DNA of 64,000 nt from Klebsiella quasivariicola (GCF_002269255.1 NZ_CP022823.1:4402001-4466000); one strand, 5' to 3'. Positions 15,495 to 24,469 are shown, counted from the first letter of the stretch. Notes: generated from the letters alone by a model not told the origin. Numbers and translations are program-made.

Positions 15495-16952
15495 GTGTCT
15501 GAACTGTCTCAATTATCCCCGCAACCGCTTTGGGATATTTTTGCCAAGATTTGCTCCATCCCGCACCCGTCCTATCACGAAGAGCAGCTCGCCGAGCACA
15601 TCATGGGTTGGGCAAAAGAAAAAGGCTTACACGCGGAACGCGACCAGGTTGGCAACATTCTGATTCGTAAAGGCGCGACTGCCGGTATGGAAAACCGCAA
15701 ACCGGTAGCGCTGCAGGCACACCTCGATATGGTGCCGCAGAAAAATAACGACACCGTCCACGACTTCGTTAAAGATCCGATCCAGCCGTACATTGACGGC
15801 GAATGGGTGAAAGCGCGCGGCACCACGCTGGGCGCGGACAACGGCATCGGGATGGCATCCGCACTGGCGGTGCTGGCCGACGACAGCGTCGCTCACGGCC
15901 CGCTGGAAGTGCTGCTGACCATGACCGAAGAGGCCGGTATGGACGGCGCGTTTGGTCTGCAGGCCAACTGGCTGCAGGCCGATATCCTGATCAATACCGA
16001 CTCCGAAGAAGAAGGCGAAATCTACATGGGTTGCGCCGGCGGAATCGATTTCACCTCTAACCTGGCGCTGACCCGCGAAGCGATTCCGGCCGGCTTCCAG
16101 AGCTTTAAAGTAACCTTAAAAGGGCTGAAGGGCGGCCACTCCGGCGGTGACATTCACCTGGGTCTGGGTAACGCCAACAAGCTGCTGTCGCGCTTCCTCG
16201 CCGGCCACGCCGATGAGCTGGATTTGCGTCTGGTCGATTTCAACGGCGGTACGTTGCGCAACGCCATCCCACGCGAAGCATACGCGACCGTCGCCGTCGC
16301 CGCGGATAAAGCCGATGCGCTGAAAGCGCTGGTCAATACTTACCAGACGCTGCTGAAAAACGAGCTGGAGGCCAAAGAGAAGAACCTGGTGGTGCTCCTG
16401 GAAGCGGTCGATAACGACAAAGCGGCGCTGACTCAGGCTTCCCGCGACGGTTTCATCCGCCTGCTGAACGCCACGCCGAACGGCGTTATTCGCAACTCTG
16501 ACGTGGCGAAAGGCGTAGTGGAAACCTCGCTGAACGTCGGCGTCGTCACCATGACCGATGACAACGTACAGATCCACTGTCTGATCCGCTCGCTGATCGA
16601 CAGCGGTAAAGACTATGTCGTCAGCATGCTGGATTCACTGGGCAAACTGGCCGGGGCGAAAACCGAAGCCAAAGGCGCTTACCCAGGCTGGCAGCCGGAT
16701 GCCAACTCGCCGGTGATGCACCTGGTGCGCGAGACCTATCAGCGTCTGTTCAACAAGACGCCGAACATCCAGATTATCCACGCCGGTCTGGAATGCGGTC
16801 TGTTCAAAAAACCGTATCCGGAGATGGACATGGTCTCCATCGGGCCAACCATTACCGGCCCGCACTCCCCGGATGAGCAGGTACATATCGAGAGCGTCGG
16901 CCAGTACTGGACACTGCTGACCGAGCTACTGAAAGCCATTCCGGCTAAATAA
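15495..16952 (+). CDS. pepD: Beta-Ala-His dipeptidase / aminoacyl-histidine dipeptidase (peptidase D)
   Basis: M20 family di-zinc peptidase of 485 residues. I chose the GTG at 15495 because AAGGAG lies 7 bases before it and the product then starts SELSQLSPQPLWD like E. coli PepD; an ATG at 15468 would add nine unsupported residues. Metal ligands are visible in QAHLDMVP, GADNGIGM, TEEAGMDG and GPTITGPHSP. It hydrolyses carnosine-like and other dipeptides in the cytosol. A terminator follows directly. Confidence 0.96.
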   Translation: MSELSQLSPQPLWDIFAKICSIPHPSYHEEQLAEHIMGWAKEKGLHAERDQVGNILIRKGATAGMENRKPVALQAHLDMVPQKNNDTVHDFVKDPIQPYIDGEWVKARGTTLGADNGIGMASALAVLADDSVAHGPLEVLLTMTEEAGMDGAFGLQANWLQADILINTDSEEEGEIYMGCAGGIDFTSNLALTREAIPAGFQSFKVTLKGLKGGHSGGDIHLGLGNANKLLSRFLAGHADELDLRLVDFNGGTLRNAIPREAYATVAVAADKADALKALVNTYQTLLKNELEAKEKNLVVLLEAVDNDKAALTQASRDGFIRLLNATPNGVIRNSDVAKGVVETSLNVGVVTMTDDNVQIHCLIRSLIDSGKDYVVSMLDSLGKLAGAKTEAKGAYPGWQPDANSPVMHLVRETYQRLFNKTPNIQIIHAGLECGLFKKPYPEMDMVSIGPTITGPHSPDEQVHIESVGQYWTLLTELLKAIPAK

Positions 16953-16959
16953 GCACCAC

Positions 16960-16986
16960 AACCGGCGGCTGTCTGCCGCCGGTTTT
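16960..16986 (+). terminator. Terminator after pepD
   Basis: AACCGGCGGC (16960-16969) pairs with GCCGCCGGTT (16975-16984), followed by a short T-run. It also lies just past the end of the convergent yafP gene. Confidence 0.75.
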
Positions 16987-16994
16987 CCCCCGCA

Positions 16995-17447
16995 TCACCG
17001 TAGTGCCACGCGTTTTTCCATTCGGTAGTTAATAAACCACTCCCCACGGGCAGCCACCCGCTGCTCCGCCACCACGTCAAAACCATGGGCCGTAAAACAG
17101 GGCTTTGCGGTAATGCTCGCGTCCACCGTCAGGATTTGCTCTGGATACTGAGCGCAGAGCGCCTCGATAAGCGCGCCGCCGATACCCTGGCGGGCATGAT
17201 CCGGCGAGACAAAGAGTAAATCGATATGCGTCCCGATGGCGGTGATAAAGCCAACCGGCTGGCTGTTGACCACAGCCACCCGCCCGATTGAGTCAGCCAG
17301 CTTTTGTCGCCAGCGCGTCTCATCCACCTGCGCCCAGGCCGCGATCTGCGCCGGAGTATAGTCCCGACTGGCCGTTTCCCGCACTGCGCGCAGGAAAATC
17401 TGGCAGAGCAGGGACAAATCACTGTCGCGGTAAGCACGAATATCCAT
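16995..17447 (-). CDS. yafP: GNAT-family N-acetyltransferase, YafP-like
   Basis: GNAT protein of 150 residues, same length as E. coli YafP, with the acetyl-CoA-binding segment DHARQGIGGALIEAL and the VDASITAKPCF stretch found in YafP. Substrate unknown. It begins 2 bases after the dinB stop codon and must be co-transcribed with it under SOS control. In E. coli K-12 the yafN-yafO antitoxin/toxin pair separates dinB and yafP; here it is absent. Confidence 0.87.
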   Translation of the reverse strand: MDIRAYRDSDLSLLCQIFLRAVRETASRDYTPAQIAAWAQVDETRWRQKLADSIGRVAVVNSQPVGFITAIGTHIDLLFVSPDHARQGIGGALIEALCAQYPEQILTVDASITAKPCFTAHGFDVVAEQRVAARGEWFINYRMEKRVALR

Positions 17448-17449
17448 GG

Positions 17450-18505
17450 TTAAATCCCTAATAAAAGCTGCCTTTCCAGCTGCGGATCGAGCAGCGTCAC
17501 GTGGAGCCCAACCAGGCGCACGCCCCGTCCGCCGCGGCGCTCATCCCAGGCTTTCTGCGCGGTGGCAATCAGATCTTCTTTGTTCAGCCGCGGCCAGACG
17601 TGCTCCTGAGTGGTCAGCTGGAAGTCATTGAATTTCAATTTAATCCCCTGACGGGCGATCAGCAGGTCCGGTTTGACCTTCGCCAGCCGCCGCTCCAGCT
17701 CGGGATAAAGATGTTCGATAATCGCTTCGCACTCTGACCATTCATGAATATCTTCCGCTAAGGTGCGCTCCACGCCCACCGATTTTCGTTGCCGATCGTT
17801 ATGGATTTCCCGCTCATCAATCCCGTGGCTGCGCTCCCACAGAATACGTCCGAATTTACCGAAGCGCTTGAGCAGCATAGCCAGATCGCTGTTCTGCACA
17901 TCGCCACAGGTACGCAGACCCATATTTTCCAGCTTCGCCGCCGATACCTTCCCGACGCCGGGTATTTTCGCCAGCGGCAGCGCCCGCACAAACTCGGCTA
18001 CCTGATGGGGAGCGATAACGAACTGGCCGTTCGGTTTATTCATGTCGGAGGCGATTTTGGCGAGAAACTTTACCGGCGCCACGCCCGCCGAGGCGGTGAG
18101 ATGCAGCTCCCGTTCGATGGTTTCGCGGATCTCCTGAGCTATCAGGGTGGCCGACCCGTGACAATGCACGCTGTCGCTGACGTCAAGGTAGGCTTCATCC
18201 AGCGACAGCGGCTCAATGCGCGAAGTATAGCGGGAGAAAATTTCGCGGATATGGTTCGAGGCTTCTTTGTAGGCATCGAAGCGGCCGGGAAGTAGCGTGA
18301 GATGAGGGCACAGCTTGAGCGCTGTCGCCGTCGGCATGGCGCTGCGCACGCCAAACTTACGCGCAGGATAGTTCGCGGTACTAATCACGCCACGCTGTAC
18401 CCGACTGCCGCCTATCGCGAGCGGAATATCGCGCAACGCCGGATTGTCGCGCATCTCCACCGCCGCAAAGAAACAGTCCATATCGACATGGATAATTTTA
18501 CGCAT
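17450..18505 (-). CDS. dinB: DNA polymerase IV
   Basis: Y-family translesion polymerase of 351 residues from the ATG at 18505 (MRKIIHVDMDCFF). The catalytic acids are D8 and the DEAYLD pair at about D103/E104. The C-terminus ends LERQLLLGI; E. coli Pol IV ends LVLGL, where the motif binds the beta clamp. An upstream in-frame start at 18538 would overlap the LexA box and is rejected. The gene is the head of a dinB-yafP unit. It makes error-prone bypass synthesis across N2-dG adducts. Confidence 0.96.
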   Translation of the reverse strand: MRKIIHVDMDCFFAAVEMRDNPALRDIPLAIGGSRVQRGVISTANYPARKFGVRSAMPTATALKLCPHLTLLPGRFDAYKEASNHIREIFSRYTSRIEPLSLDEAYLDVSDSVHCHGSATLIAQEIRETIERELHLTASAGVAPVKFLAKIASDMNKPNGQFVIAPHQVAEFVRALPLAKIPGVGKVSAAKLENMGLRTCGDVQNSDLAMLLKRFGKFGRILWERSHGIDEREIHNDRQRKSVGVERTLAEDIHEWSECEAIIEHLYPELERRLAKVKPDLLIARQGIKLKFNDFQLTTQEHVWPRLNKEDLIATAQKAWDERRGGRGVRLVGLHVTLLDPQLERQLLLGI

Positions 18506-18519
18506 CGTCAGACTCAACA

Positions 18520-18535
18520 CTGTATACCCATACAG
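18520..18535 (-). promoter_or_regulatory. LexA (SOS) box of dinB
   Basis: CTGTATACCCATACAG fits the LexA consensus CTGT-N8-ACAG perfectly at both half-sites. It ends 15 bases upstream of the dinB start codon, so dinB-yafP should be induced by DNA damage. Confidence 0.93.
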
Positions 18536-18664
18536 CATAGCAAAATCAGGTACGAATTTTATGCTTTTTTTATTTCATCGGCTAAAAAAGCGGTTAAAAC
18601 ATAAAACTGCAATAAATAATGTTTATTTTCATTGAGTTAAAAGATAAATCAGGAAGATGTAATC

Positions 18665-19531
18665 ATGAAGAAAATACTTACCGCGCTTTGCCTGCTGGCC
18701 ACCGCCACCGCCAGCGCCTGGGCCGCACCACAGCTGATAGCCCACCGCGGCGGCACCGGCGATGCGCCAGAAAATACCCTGCCGGCCATTAAGCTGGCGC
18801 TGGAAAATCACGCCGAGGCCATCTGGGTGACGGTACAGCTAAGCCGCGACGGCGTGCCGGTGCTCTATCGGTCAAGCGATCTTTCCGCCCTGACCAATGC
18901 CGAGGGTAAGGTCTCAAGCTTAAGCGCCGCCGAGCTGGCGAACGTCGATGCTGGCTGGAAATGGGGGGATGACAGCCACCCGTGGCGCGGTAAGCAGGCC
19001 ACTATTCCGACCTTGCAAAGCGTTTTACAGCAATGGCCGCACACTTTTTTCTATATCGATATCAAATCTCCGGATGCCGATCCGGCGATAATGGGTGAAC
19101 GCCTGCTCGAAGTGTTAAAAGCCACCAACAGCCTCGATCGCGTGCGGGTTTATTCTACCGAAGACCGCTATATCGCCGCCCTGCCGCCAGCCATCCCTCG
19201 CTTTGTCACTCGCAGTGAAACCCGCACCAGGCTTGCCAATATTTCGCTCAGCCATCAGTGCCAGCCAGGGAGTCAACGCGATGGTGAGCAGTGGTATGGA
19301 CTGGAGCTGAAGCGCAAGGTGGAGGTGGTGGAGAAGTTTACCCTTGGGGAAGGGAGCTCCCCGGCGACGCTTACCTGGGATAAAGAGGCGATGGATTGTT
19401 TCCGTTCGCAGGGCAAAGCGCACATTATTTTCTTCGGTATCAACAGTGCGGAAGACTACCGCACGGCGAAGGAGCTGGGCGCCGACGGGGTGATGGTGGA
19501 TTCTCCGGCACAGGCGAAAAGCTGGCAGTAA
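18665..19531 (+). CDS. Exported glycerophosphodiester phosphodiesterase-like protein, catalytic residues altered
   Basis: A 288-residue protein with a signal peptide (MKKILTALCLLATATASAWA) for export to the periplasm. The GDPD fold is recognisable: LIAHRGGTGDAPENTLPAI at the start, FFYIDIKSP in the middle and ELGADGVMVDSP near the end. However, the second motif, which in UgpQ and GlpQ-type enzymes carries the metal-binding E and D and the second catalytic His (E-x-D ... DG ... HD), reads WVTVQLSRDGVPVLYRSSDLSAL, with W, T and R/S at those places. Activity as an ordinary GDPD is therefore doubtful. It stands alone between dinB and a REP cluster. Confidence 0.75.
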   Translation: MKKILTALCLLATATASAWAAPQLIAHRGGTGDAPENTLPAIKLALENHAEAIWVTVQLSRDGVPVLYRSSDLSALTNAEGKVSSLSAAELANVDAGWKWGDDSHPWRGKQATIPTLQSVLQQWPHTFFYIDIKSPDADPAIMGERLLEVLKATNSLDRVRVYSTEDRYIAALPPAIPRFVTRSETRTRLANISLSHQCQPGSQRDGEQWYGLELKRKVEVVEKFTLGEGSSPATLTWDKEAMDCFRSQGKAHIIFFGINSAEDYRTAKELGADGVMVDSPAQAKSWQ

Positions 19532-19587
19532 GGGAGTCAACGGCTAAAAAGGCCACGAAAGCGGCCTCACATTGCTGGCATGTTGTT

Positions 19588-19753
19588 GCCGGGTGGCGGC
19601 TGGCGCCTTACCCGGCCTACAAAACCGAAGCAGCAGACCCGGCAAGCGCAGCGCCACCGGGCACGGAGCCGCTTTATGCCGGGTGGCGGCTGCGCCTGAC
19701 CCGGCCTACAAAACCGAAGCCGCAGGTCCGGCATGCGCAGCGCCGCCGGGCAT
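19588..19753. repeat. REP/BIME cluster, four alternating units
   Basis: Four palindromic units of the Klebsiella REP type alternate in orientation: GCCGGGTGGCGGCTGGCGCC...CCCGGCCTAC at 19588-19620, its inverted form at about 19637-19662, a second direct unit at 19678-19710 and a second inverted form at about 19724-19752. The linker AAAACCGAAGC is repeated after each direct unit. Such clusters bind gyrase or Pol I or stabilise mRNA in enterics. This one starts 57 bases after the GDPD-like gene and touches the nqrM stop codon. Confidence 0.85.
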
Positions 19754-19971
19754 TACAAAATACGCCGCTGCTGACGCTGCGCCTCGCGAGCGAGACGTTT
19801 CTTACGCGCGTCACACGGTTCCGGACAGTCGCAGACTTTCTCCAGCCCCAGCGACGAGATCCCGCCGCAGCTGCCCTGAATGCTCTTACGCTTCACCAGG
19901 TAGCCCAGCGACATCCCGAGGATCACCAGCGCAAAAATCACAAAGGTTGCGACAAATACCGTCAGCATCAT
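19753..19971 (-). CDS. nqrM: Na+-NQR maturation protein NqrM
   Basis: A 72-residue protein with one N-terminal membrane helix followed by a cysteine-rich segment (SCGGISS, CDCPEPCDARKK) holding four cysteines, the mark of NqrM (DUF539). NqrM is needed to deliver the iron at the interface of NqrD and NqrE. Its start codon overlaps the nqrF stop by one base (TGATG), so it is translationally coupled as the last gene of the operon. An ATG one codon downstream is an equally good start. Confidence 0.88.
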   Translation of the reverse strand: MMLTVFVATFVIFALVILGMSLGYLVKRKSIQGSCGGISSLGLEKVCDCPEPCDARKKRLAREAQRQQRRIL

Positions 19972-21194
19972 CAGCCTCCAAAGTCGTCGAGCATGATGTT
20001 CTCATCTTCGACGCCCAGGTCTTTGAGCATTTTAATCACCGCGGCGTTCATCACCGGCGGCCCGCACATATAGAACTCGCAATCTTCCGGGGCCGGGTGA
20101 TCGCGCAGATAGTTTTCATACAGAACATTATGGATAAAGCCCGTATGCCCGGTCCAGTTATCTTCCGGCAGCGGATCGGAGAGCGCCACGTGGAAAGTAA
20201 AGTTTGGATTGTCGCGCGCCAGCTGTTCAAACTCCTCATCGTAGAACATCTCGCGCAGCGAACGGGCGCCGTACCAGAAGCTGATTTTGCGCGTGCTGTG
20301 CAGCCGCTTAAGCTGATCAAAGATATGCGAGCGCATCGGCGCCATGCCGGCGCCGCCGCCGATAAACACCATCTCAGCGTCGGTCTCTTTAGCAAAGAAC
20401 TCGCCGAACGGCCCGGAAATCGTCACCTTATCGCCAGGCTTCAGCGACCAGATATAGGACGACATGATCCCCGGCGGCGCATCCGGTACTTTCGGCGGCG
20501 GCGTGGCGATGCGCACGTTGAGCATAATGATGCCCTTCTCTTCCGGATAGTTAGCCATCGAGTAGGCGCGCAGGGTCGGCTCTTTCACCTCAGAGACATA
20601 GCGGAACAGATTGAATTTGTCCCAGTCTGAGCGATATTCATCGGGAATATCAAAGTCGGCATAGGCCACTTTATGCGGCGGGCATTCAATCTGAATAAAG
20701 CCCCCGGCGCGGAACGGCACCACCTCCCCTTCCGGGATCCGCAGCTTGAGCTCTTTAATGAAAGTGGCTTTGTTATCGTTAGAGATAACTTCGCACTCCC
20801 ATTTTTTGACGCCAAAAATCTCTTCCGGCAGCTCGATCTTCATGTTCTGCTTCACCGCCACCTGGCAGGCCAGACGGCAACCGGCTTTGGCATCCCGCTT
20901 GGTAATATGCGAAAGCTCGGTCGGCAGGATATCGCCGCCGCCCTCTTTAACCGTCACCCGACACTGGCCGCAGGAGCCGCCGCCGCCGCAGGCGGAGGAG
21001 ACAAAAATCCCGTTGCTGGACAGCGTGTTCAGCAGTTTGTCGCCCGCCGGGGTGCGGATCTGCTTATCCGCTTCGTTATTGATCTCAATAACCACGTCGC
21101 CCGCGTTCACCAGCTTTGAGCGCGCTGCCAGGATAAGCCCTGACAGCACCAGCACAATCAGCGTGAACATCACGACGCCAAGAATAATTTCCAT
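19971..21194 (-). CDS. nqrF: Na+-translocating NADH:quinone reductase subunit F
   Basis: The 407-residue electron-input subunit. One N-terminal membrane helix is followed by a plant-type 2Fe-2S domain with C69, C75, C78 and C110, then FAD and NADH domains (RAYSMAN, GGGAGMAPMRSHI, YMCGPPVMN). It oxidises NADH at the cytoplasmic face and passes electrons to the membrane core. The start is 12 bases after nqrE. Confidence 0.97.
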   Translation of the reverse strand: MEIILGVVMFTLIVLVLSGLILAARSKLVNAGDVVIEINNEADKQIRTPAGDKLLNTLSSNGIFVSSACGGGGSCGQCRVTVKEGGGDILPTELSHITKRDAKAGCRLACQVAVKQNMKIELPEEIFGVKKWECEVISNDNKATFIKELKLRIPEGEVVPFRAGGFIQIECPPHKVAYADFDIPDEYRSDWDKFNLFRYVSEVKEPTLRAYSMANYPEEKGIIMLNVRIATPPPKVPDAPPGIMSSYIWSLKPGDKVTISGPFGEFFAKETDAEMVFIGGGAGMAPMRSHIFDQLKRLHSTRKISFWYGARSLREMFYDEEFEQLARDNPNFTFHVALSDPLPEDNWTGHTGFIHNVLYENYLRDHPAPEDCEFYMCGPPVMNAAVIKMLKDLGVEDENIMLDDFGG

Positions 21195-21206
21195 ACTTAT
21201 TCGCCC

Positions 21207-21803
21207 TTATAGCTGCACGCCGGAGAAGGACATAAAGCCCAGCGCCATCAGTCCGGTGGTGATAAAGGTGATCCCTAACCCGCGCAGACCGGCGGGCACG
21301 TTGGCGTACTTCATTTTTTCGCGGATCCCCGCCATCGCGACGATCGCCAGCATCCAGCCGATGCCGGAACCAAAGCCGTAAACAATGGATTCCGGGAAGT
21401 TGTAATCGCGCTGCACCATGAACGACACGCCGCCGAAAATCGCACAGTTGACCGCAATCAGCGGCAGGAAGATCCCCAGCGCGTTGTACAGCGCCGGGAA
21501 GTATTTATCGAGGATCATCTCAAGTATTTGCACCAGCGCGGCGATCACTCCGATAAAGGTGATGAAGTTAAGAAAGCTGAGATCCACCCCCTCAACCAGC
21601 GCGCCGTCGCGCAGCACCAGGTTATAGACCAGGTTATTGATTGGCACGGCAAGCCCCAGCACTACCGTCACCGCGACGCCGAGGCCGAAGGCGGTGGAGA
21701 CCTTTTTCGACACCGCAAGAAAGGTGCACATCCCAAGGAAGAAGGCCAGCGCCATGTTCTCAACGAACACCGCGCGGACAAACAGGCTGATATAATGAGC
21801 CAT
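21207..21803 (-). CDS. nqrE: Na+-translocating NADH:quinone reductase subunit E
   Basis: A 198-residue membrane protein with about six helices. The start is taken at the ATG 21803 (MAHYISLFVRAVFVEN), with GGAG upstream; a GTG one codon earlier is also possible. Conserved cysteines in the LGMCTF and VNCAIFG segments match the residues that, with NqrD, hold the intramembrane iron site. Together with NqrD it forms part of the sodium and electron path. Confidence 0.96.
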   Translation of the reverse strand: MAHYISLFVRAVFVENMALAFFLGMCTFLAVSKKVSTAFGLGVAVTVVLGLAVPINNLVYNLVLRDGALVEGVDLSFLNFITFIGVIAALVQILEMILDKYFPALYNALGIFLPLIAVNCAIFGGVSFMVQRDYNFPESIVYGFGSGIGWMLAIVAMAGIREKMKYANVPAGLRGLGITFITTGLMALGFMSFSGVQL

Positions 21804-21809
21804 CACCGA

Positions 21810-22448
21810 TTACTCCTTTTCCTGCTGCTCAGGCTTCCAGCTACGCAGGGCCCAGATCAGCAAACCGATAATGAAGAACGCGCTCGGCGCCAGCAGGAAC
21901 AGGCCGTTCGGCTGATACCAGCCGCCGTTCTGTACCGTTTCCAGCACCGTGATACCGAACAGCTTGCCGCTACCGATAAGCTCGCGCAGGAAACCGACGA
22001 TAATCAGGATCGCGCCATAGCCGAGACCGTTGCCAATACCGTCCATAAAGCTCGCCAGCGGCGGCGACTTCATGGCGTAGGCTTCGGCGCGCCCCATCAC
22101 GATGCAGTTGGTGATGATAAGCCCGACGAATACCGACAACTGCTTGGAGGTCTCATAGGCGAAAGCCCGCAGCAGTTGATCCACCACGATAACCAGCGAG
22201 GCGATGATCGCCATCTGCACGATGATGCGCACGCTATTGGGAATATGGTGGCGGATCATCGAGATAAACATGCTGGAGAACGCCGTCACCAGCGTCACCG
22301 CAATGGTCATCACGAAGGCGGTTTCCAGTTTGGTGGTTACCGCCAGCGCGGAGCAGACGCCGAGCACCTGCAGGGCGATGGGGTTATTGGCGATAAGCGG
22401 CCCCACCAGCACGCGCTTCACCTCTTTCATATCGCTCTGTTCAGCCAT
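21810..22448 (-). CDS. nqrD: Na+-translocating NADH:quinone reductase subunit D
   Basis: A 212-residue membrane subunit homologous to NqrE and to RnfE. The paired cysteines in LGVCSA and ITNCIVMGR fit the intramembrane iron ligands shared with NqrE. The ATG overlaps the end of nqrC by 8 bases (ATGGCTGA), indicating coupled translation. Confidence 0.96.
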   Translation of the reverse strand: MAEQSDMKEVKRVLVGPLIANNPIALQVLGVCSALAVTTKLETAFVMTIAVTLVTAFSSMFISMIRHHIPNSVRIIVQMAIIASLVIVVDQLLRAFAYETSKQLSVFVGLIITNCIVMGRAEAYAMKSPPLASFMDGIGNGLGYGAILIIVGFLRELIGSGKLFGITVLETVQNGGWYQPNGLFLLAPSAFFIIGLLIWALRSWKPEQQEKE

Positions 22449-23235
22449 TATTCAGCCCTCCCTCACGCACTTTTTTCAGGAACGGACCAAAGCCCAGTTC
22501 GCCCATCCAGAAATCAAAGCTATGCTGCACGCCGTTTGACGTCAGCGTGGCGCCGGATAAACCGTCAACCGCGTGGAGATCGCCGGCGCGCGCGCCGCCT
22601 TTCACCACCCGGAGTGCCGGCATGCCGCTGTCATCCAGCACCTGCTTGCCAATAAACTGCTGGCGCCAGTTCGGGTTCTCAACTTCGCCGCCCAGCCCCG
22701 GGGTTTCCCCCTGATCGTAATAAGTGATGCCTTTCACCGTGCGGCCATCGACGTCCAGCGCCACAAAGGCGTACATCATCGACCACAGGCCATTGCCGTA
22801 GATCGGCAGTACCATCTGCTCAATCTTCTGCTGCGCGTCGCGCACCAGATAAATTTCCGCCAGGTTGCTACGCCGCTTAATGCCGGCCGGATCCTGACTG
22901 GCGTCGAGCGCGATGCTCTGCTGCGGATCTTTCAGCGCCTGGGCCTGATTAAATTTACCCGGGTCTTTATCCAGCAGCTCGCCGGTCGCCAGATTCACCA
23001 GCCGCGGGGTAATGCGCGCCGCGAAGGTATCGGCTACCGCATCGGCATCCATCCCGGGCTGCATCAGGCCGGCGACGGCCAGAATATTGCGCTGCTTATC
23101 CAGCGCCCGCTGCGCCTGCTGGCGGGATTTCAGCCCCACGGCCGAGCCCGCTACCACGATGGAGCAGACCAGACAAAGCACCAGCACCACCAGCAGCGTT
23201 TTGCCGATGCTATCGTTACTTTTCTTCTCAGCCAC
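22441..23235 (-). CDS. nqrC: Na+-translocating NADH:quinone reductase subunit C
   Basis: A 264-residue subunit with one N-terminal helix and a periplasmic domain. The flavinylation motif DGLSGATLT near residue 230 holds the threonine that carries covalent FMN, attached by the flavin transferase ApbE. The start codon is GTG and overlaps the nqrB stop by 8 bases (GTGGCTGA). Confidence 0.96.
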   Translation of the reverse strand: MAEKKSNDSIGKTLLVVLVLCLVCSIVVAGSAVGLKSRQQAQRALDKQRNILAVAGLMQPGMDADAVADTFAARITPRLVNLATGELLDKDPGKFNQAQALKDPQQSIALDASQDPAGIKRRSNLAEIYLVRDAQQKIEQMVLPIYGNGLWSMMYAFVALDVDGRTVKGITYYDQGETPGLGGEVENPNWRQQFIGKQVLDDSGMPALRVVKGGARAGDLHAVDGLSGATLTSNGVQHSFDFWMGELGFGPFLKKVREGGLNNG

Positions 23236-24466
23236 GCGACTTCCTCCGCTTAATATTGGCCTGCACCACCAGGTAATCGAACAGCGGTGCGAAGAGGTTG
23301 GCGAAGAGGATGGCCAGCATCATCCCTTCCGGATAAGCCGGGTTCACCACGCGGATCAGTACACACATCACGCCGATCAGCACGCCGTAACTCCATTTTC
23401 CTTTATCGGTAAACGAGGCGGATACCGGGTCCGTCGCCATAAACATCATGCCGAAGGCAAAACCACCGAGCACCAGGTGCCAGTACCACGGCATAGCGAA
23501 CATCGGGTTGGTGTCGGAGCCGATAACGTTAAACAGGGTGGCAGTGGCGATCATGCCGATCATCACCCCGGCGACAATGCGCCAGGACGCGACGCGGCCA
23601 AAAAGAATGATCGCCCCGCCAATCAGGATCATCAGCGTCGAGACTTCGCCTATTGAGCCGGGAATGTTGCCGAGGAAGGCGTCCATCCAGCTCACCGGGA
23701 TGCCGGTCGCCACATTCACCAGCGCTTCACCGCCGCCGCTGGCCCACTGGGAGAGCGGCGTGGCGCCGGAGAAACCGTCTGCCGCCGTCCATACCAGGTC
23801 GCCGGAAATCTGCGCCGGATAGGCAAAGAACAGGAACGCGCGCCCCGCCAGCGCCGGGTTGAGGAAGTTGCGCCCGGTGCCGCCGAAAATCTCTTTGGCA
23901 ATCACCACGCCGAATGAGATCCCCAGCGCCGCCTGCCATAGCGGCAGCGTGGGCGGCACAATCAGCGCAAACAGAATCGAGGTAACGAAAAAGCCTTCGT
24001 TGATCTCATGTTTGCGCACGATAGCGAACAGCACTTCCCAGAATCCACCGACGATAAAGACGGTGAGGTAGATAGGCAGAAAGAAGACCGCGCCCAGGGT
24101 CATCATGCTAAGCCAGCCGGCGTCGGCGTTGAAGCTGACCCCTAACCACTGGGCGACGCTATAGTGCCAGTTGTTGGCAATGACCTGCTGCAGCTGTTCG
24201 GCGCCGTACAGTTTGTGCAGCGCCGGAATGGTCTGCAAGCCGACGTTGTACATGCCCCAGAACATCGCCGGGAACACCGCAAACCAGACAAGGATCATCA
24301 TCCGCTTGAGGTCGATGGCGTCGCGCACGTGCGCCGCGCCGCGGGTGACCTGCCCTGGCGTGTAGAAGATGGTCGCCGCCGCTTCATACAGCGGGTAATA
24401 TTTTTCCAGCTTGCCGCCATGCGTGAAATGCGGCTCAAGTTTCTCAATCAGGTGCTTTAAGCCCAT
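23228..24466 (-). CDS. nqrB: Na+-translocating NADH:quinone reductase subunit B
   Basis: The 412-residue main membrane subunit, with about ten helices. The second flavinylation motif, DGFSGATPLS, places the FMN-bound threonine at T236. It binds riboflavin and ubiquinone and forms the sodium channel. Only 3 bases separate it from nqrA, and a GGAAGG site lies inside the end of nqrA. Confidence 0.97.
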   Translation of the reverse strand: MGLKHLIEKLEPHFTHGGKLEKYYPLYEAAATIFYTPGQVTRGAAHVRDAIDLKRMMILVWFAVFPAMFWGMYNVGLQTIPALHKLYGAEQLQQVIANNWHYSVAQWLGVSFNADAGWLSMMTLGAVFFLPIYLTVFIVGGFWEVLFAIVRKHEINEGFFVTSILFALIVPPTLPLWQAALGISFGVVIAKEIFGGTGRNFLNPALAGRAFLFFAYPAQISGDLVWTAADGFSGATPLSQWASGGGEALVNVATGIPVSWMDAFLGNIPGSIGEVSTLMILIGGAIILFGRVASWRIVAGVMIGMIATATLFNVIGSDTNPMFAMPWYWHLVLGGFAFGMMFMATDPVSASFTDKGKWSYGVLIGVMCVLIRVVNPAYPEGMMLAILFANLFAPLFDYLVVQANIKRRKSRG

Positions 24467-24469
24467 CTC

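Noticed and set aside
19588..19753. Regularly spaced repeats that could be taken for a CRISPR array.
   Set aside because: Units alternate in orientation, are REP palindromes and have no unique spacers; no cas gene is near.
19572..20630. A 352-codon open frame covering the REP cluster and antisense to nqrM and nqrF.
   Set aside because: It runs through REP units and mirrors the codon bias of nqrF; it does not look like a protein.
21528..22655. A 375-codon frame antisense to nqrE, nqrD and nqrC.
   Set aside because: The translation is rich in H, Q, R and D, typical of antisense of a membrane-protein gene; the three genes it covers are certain.
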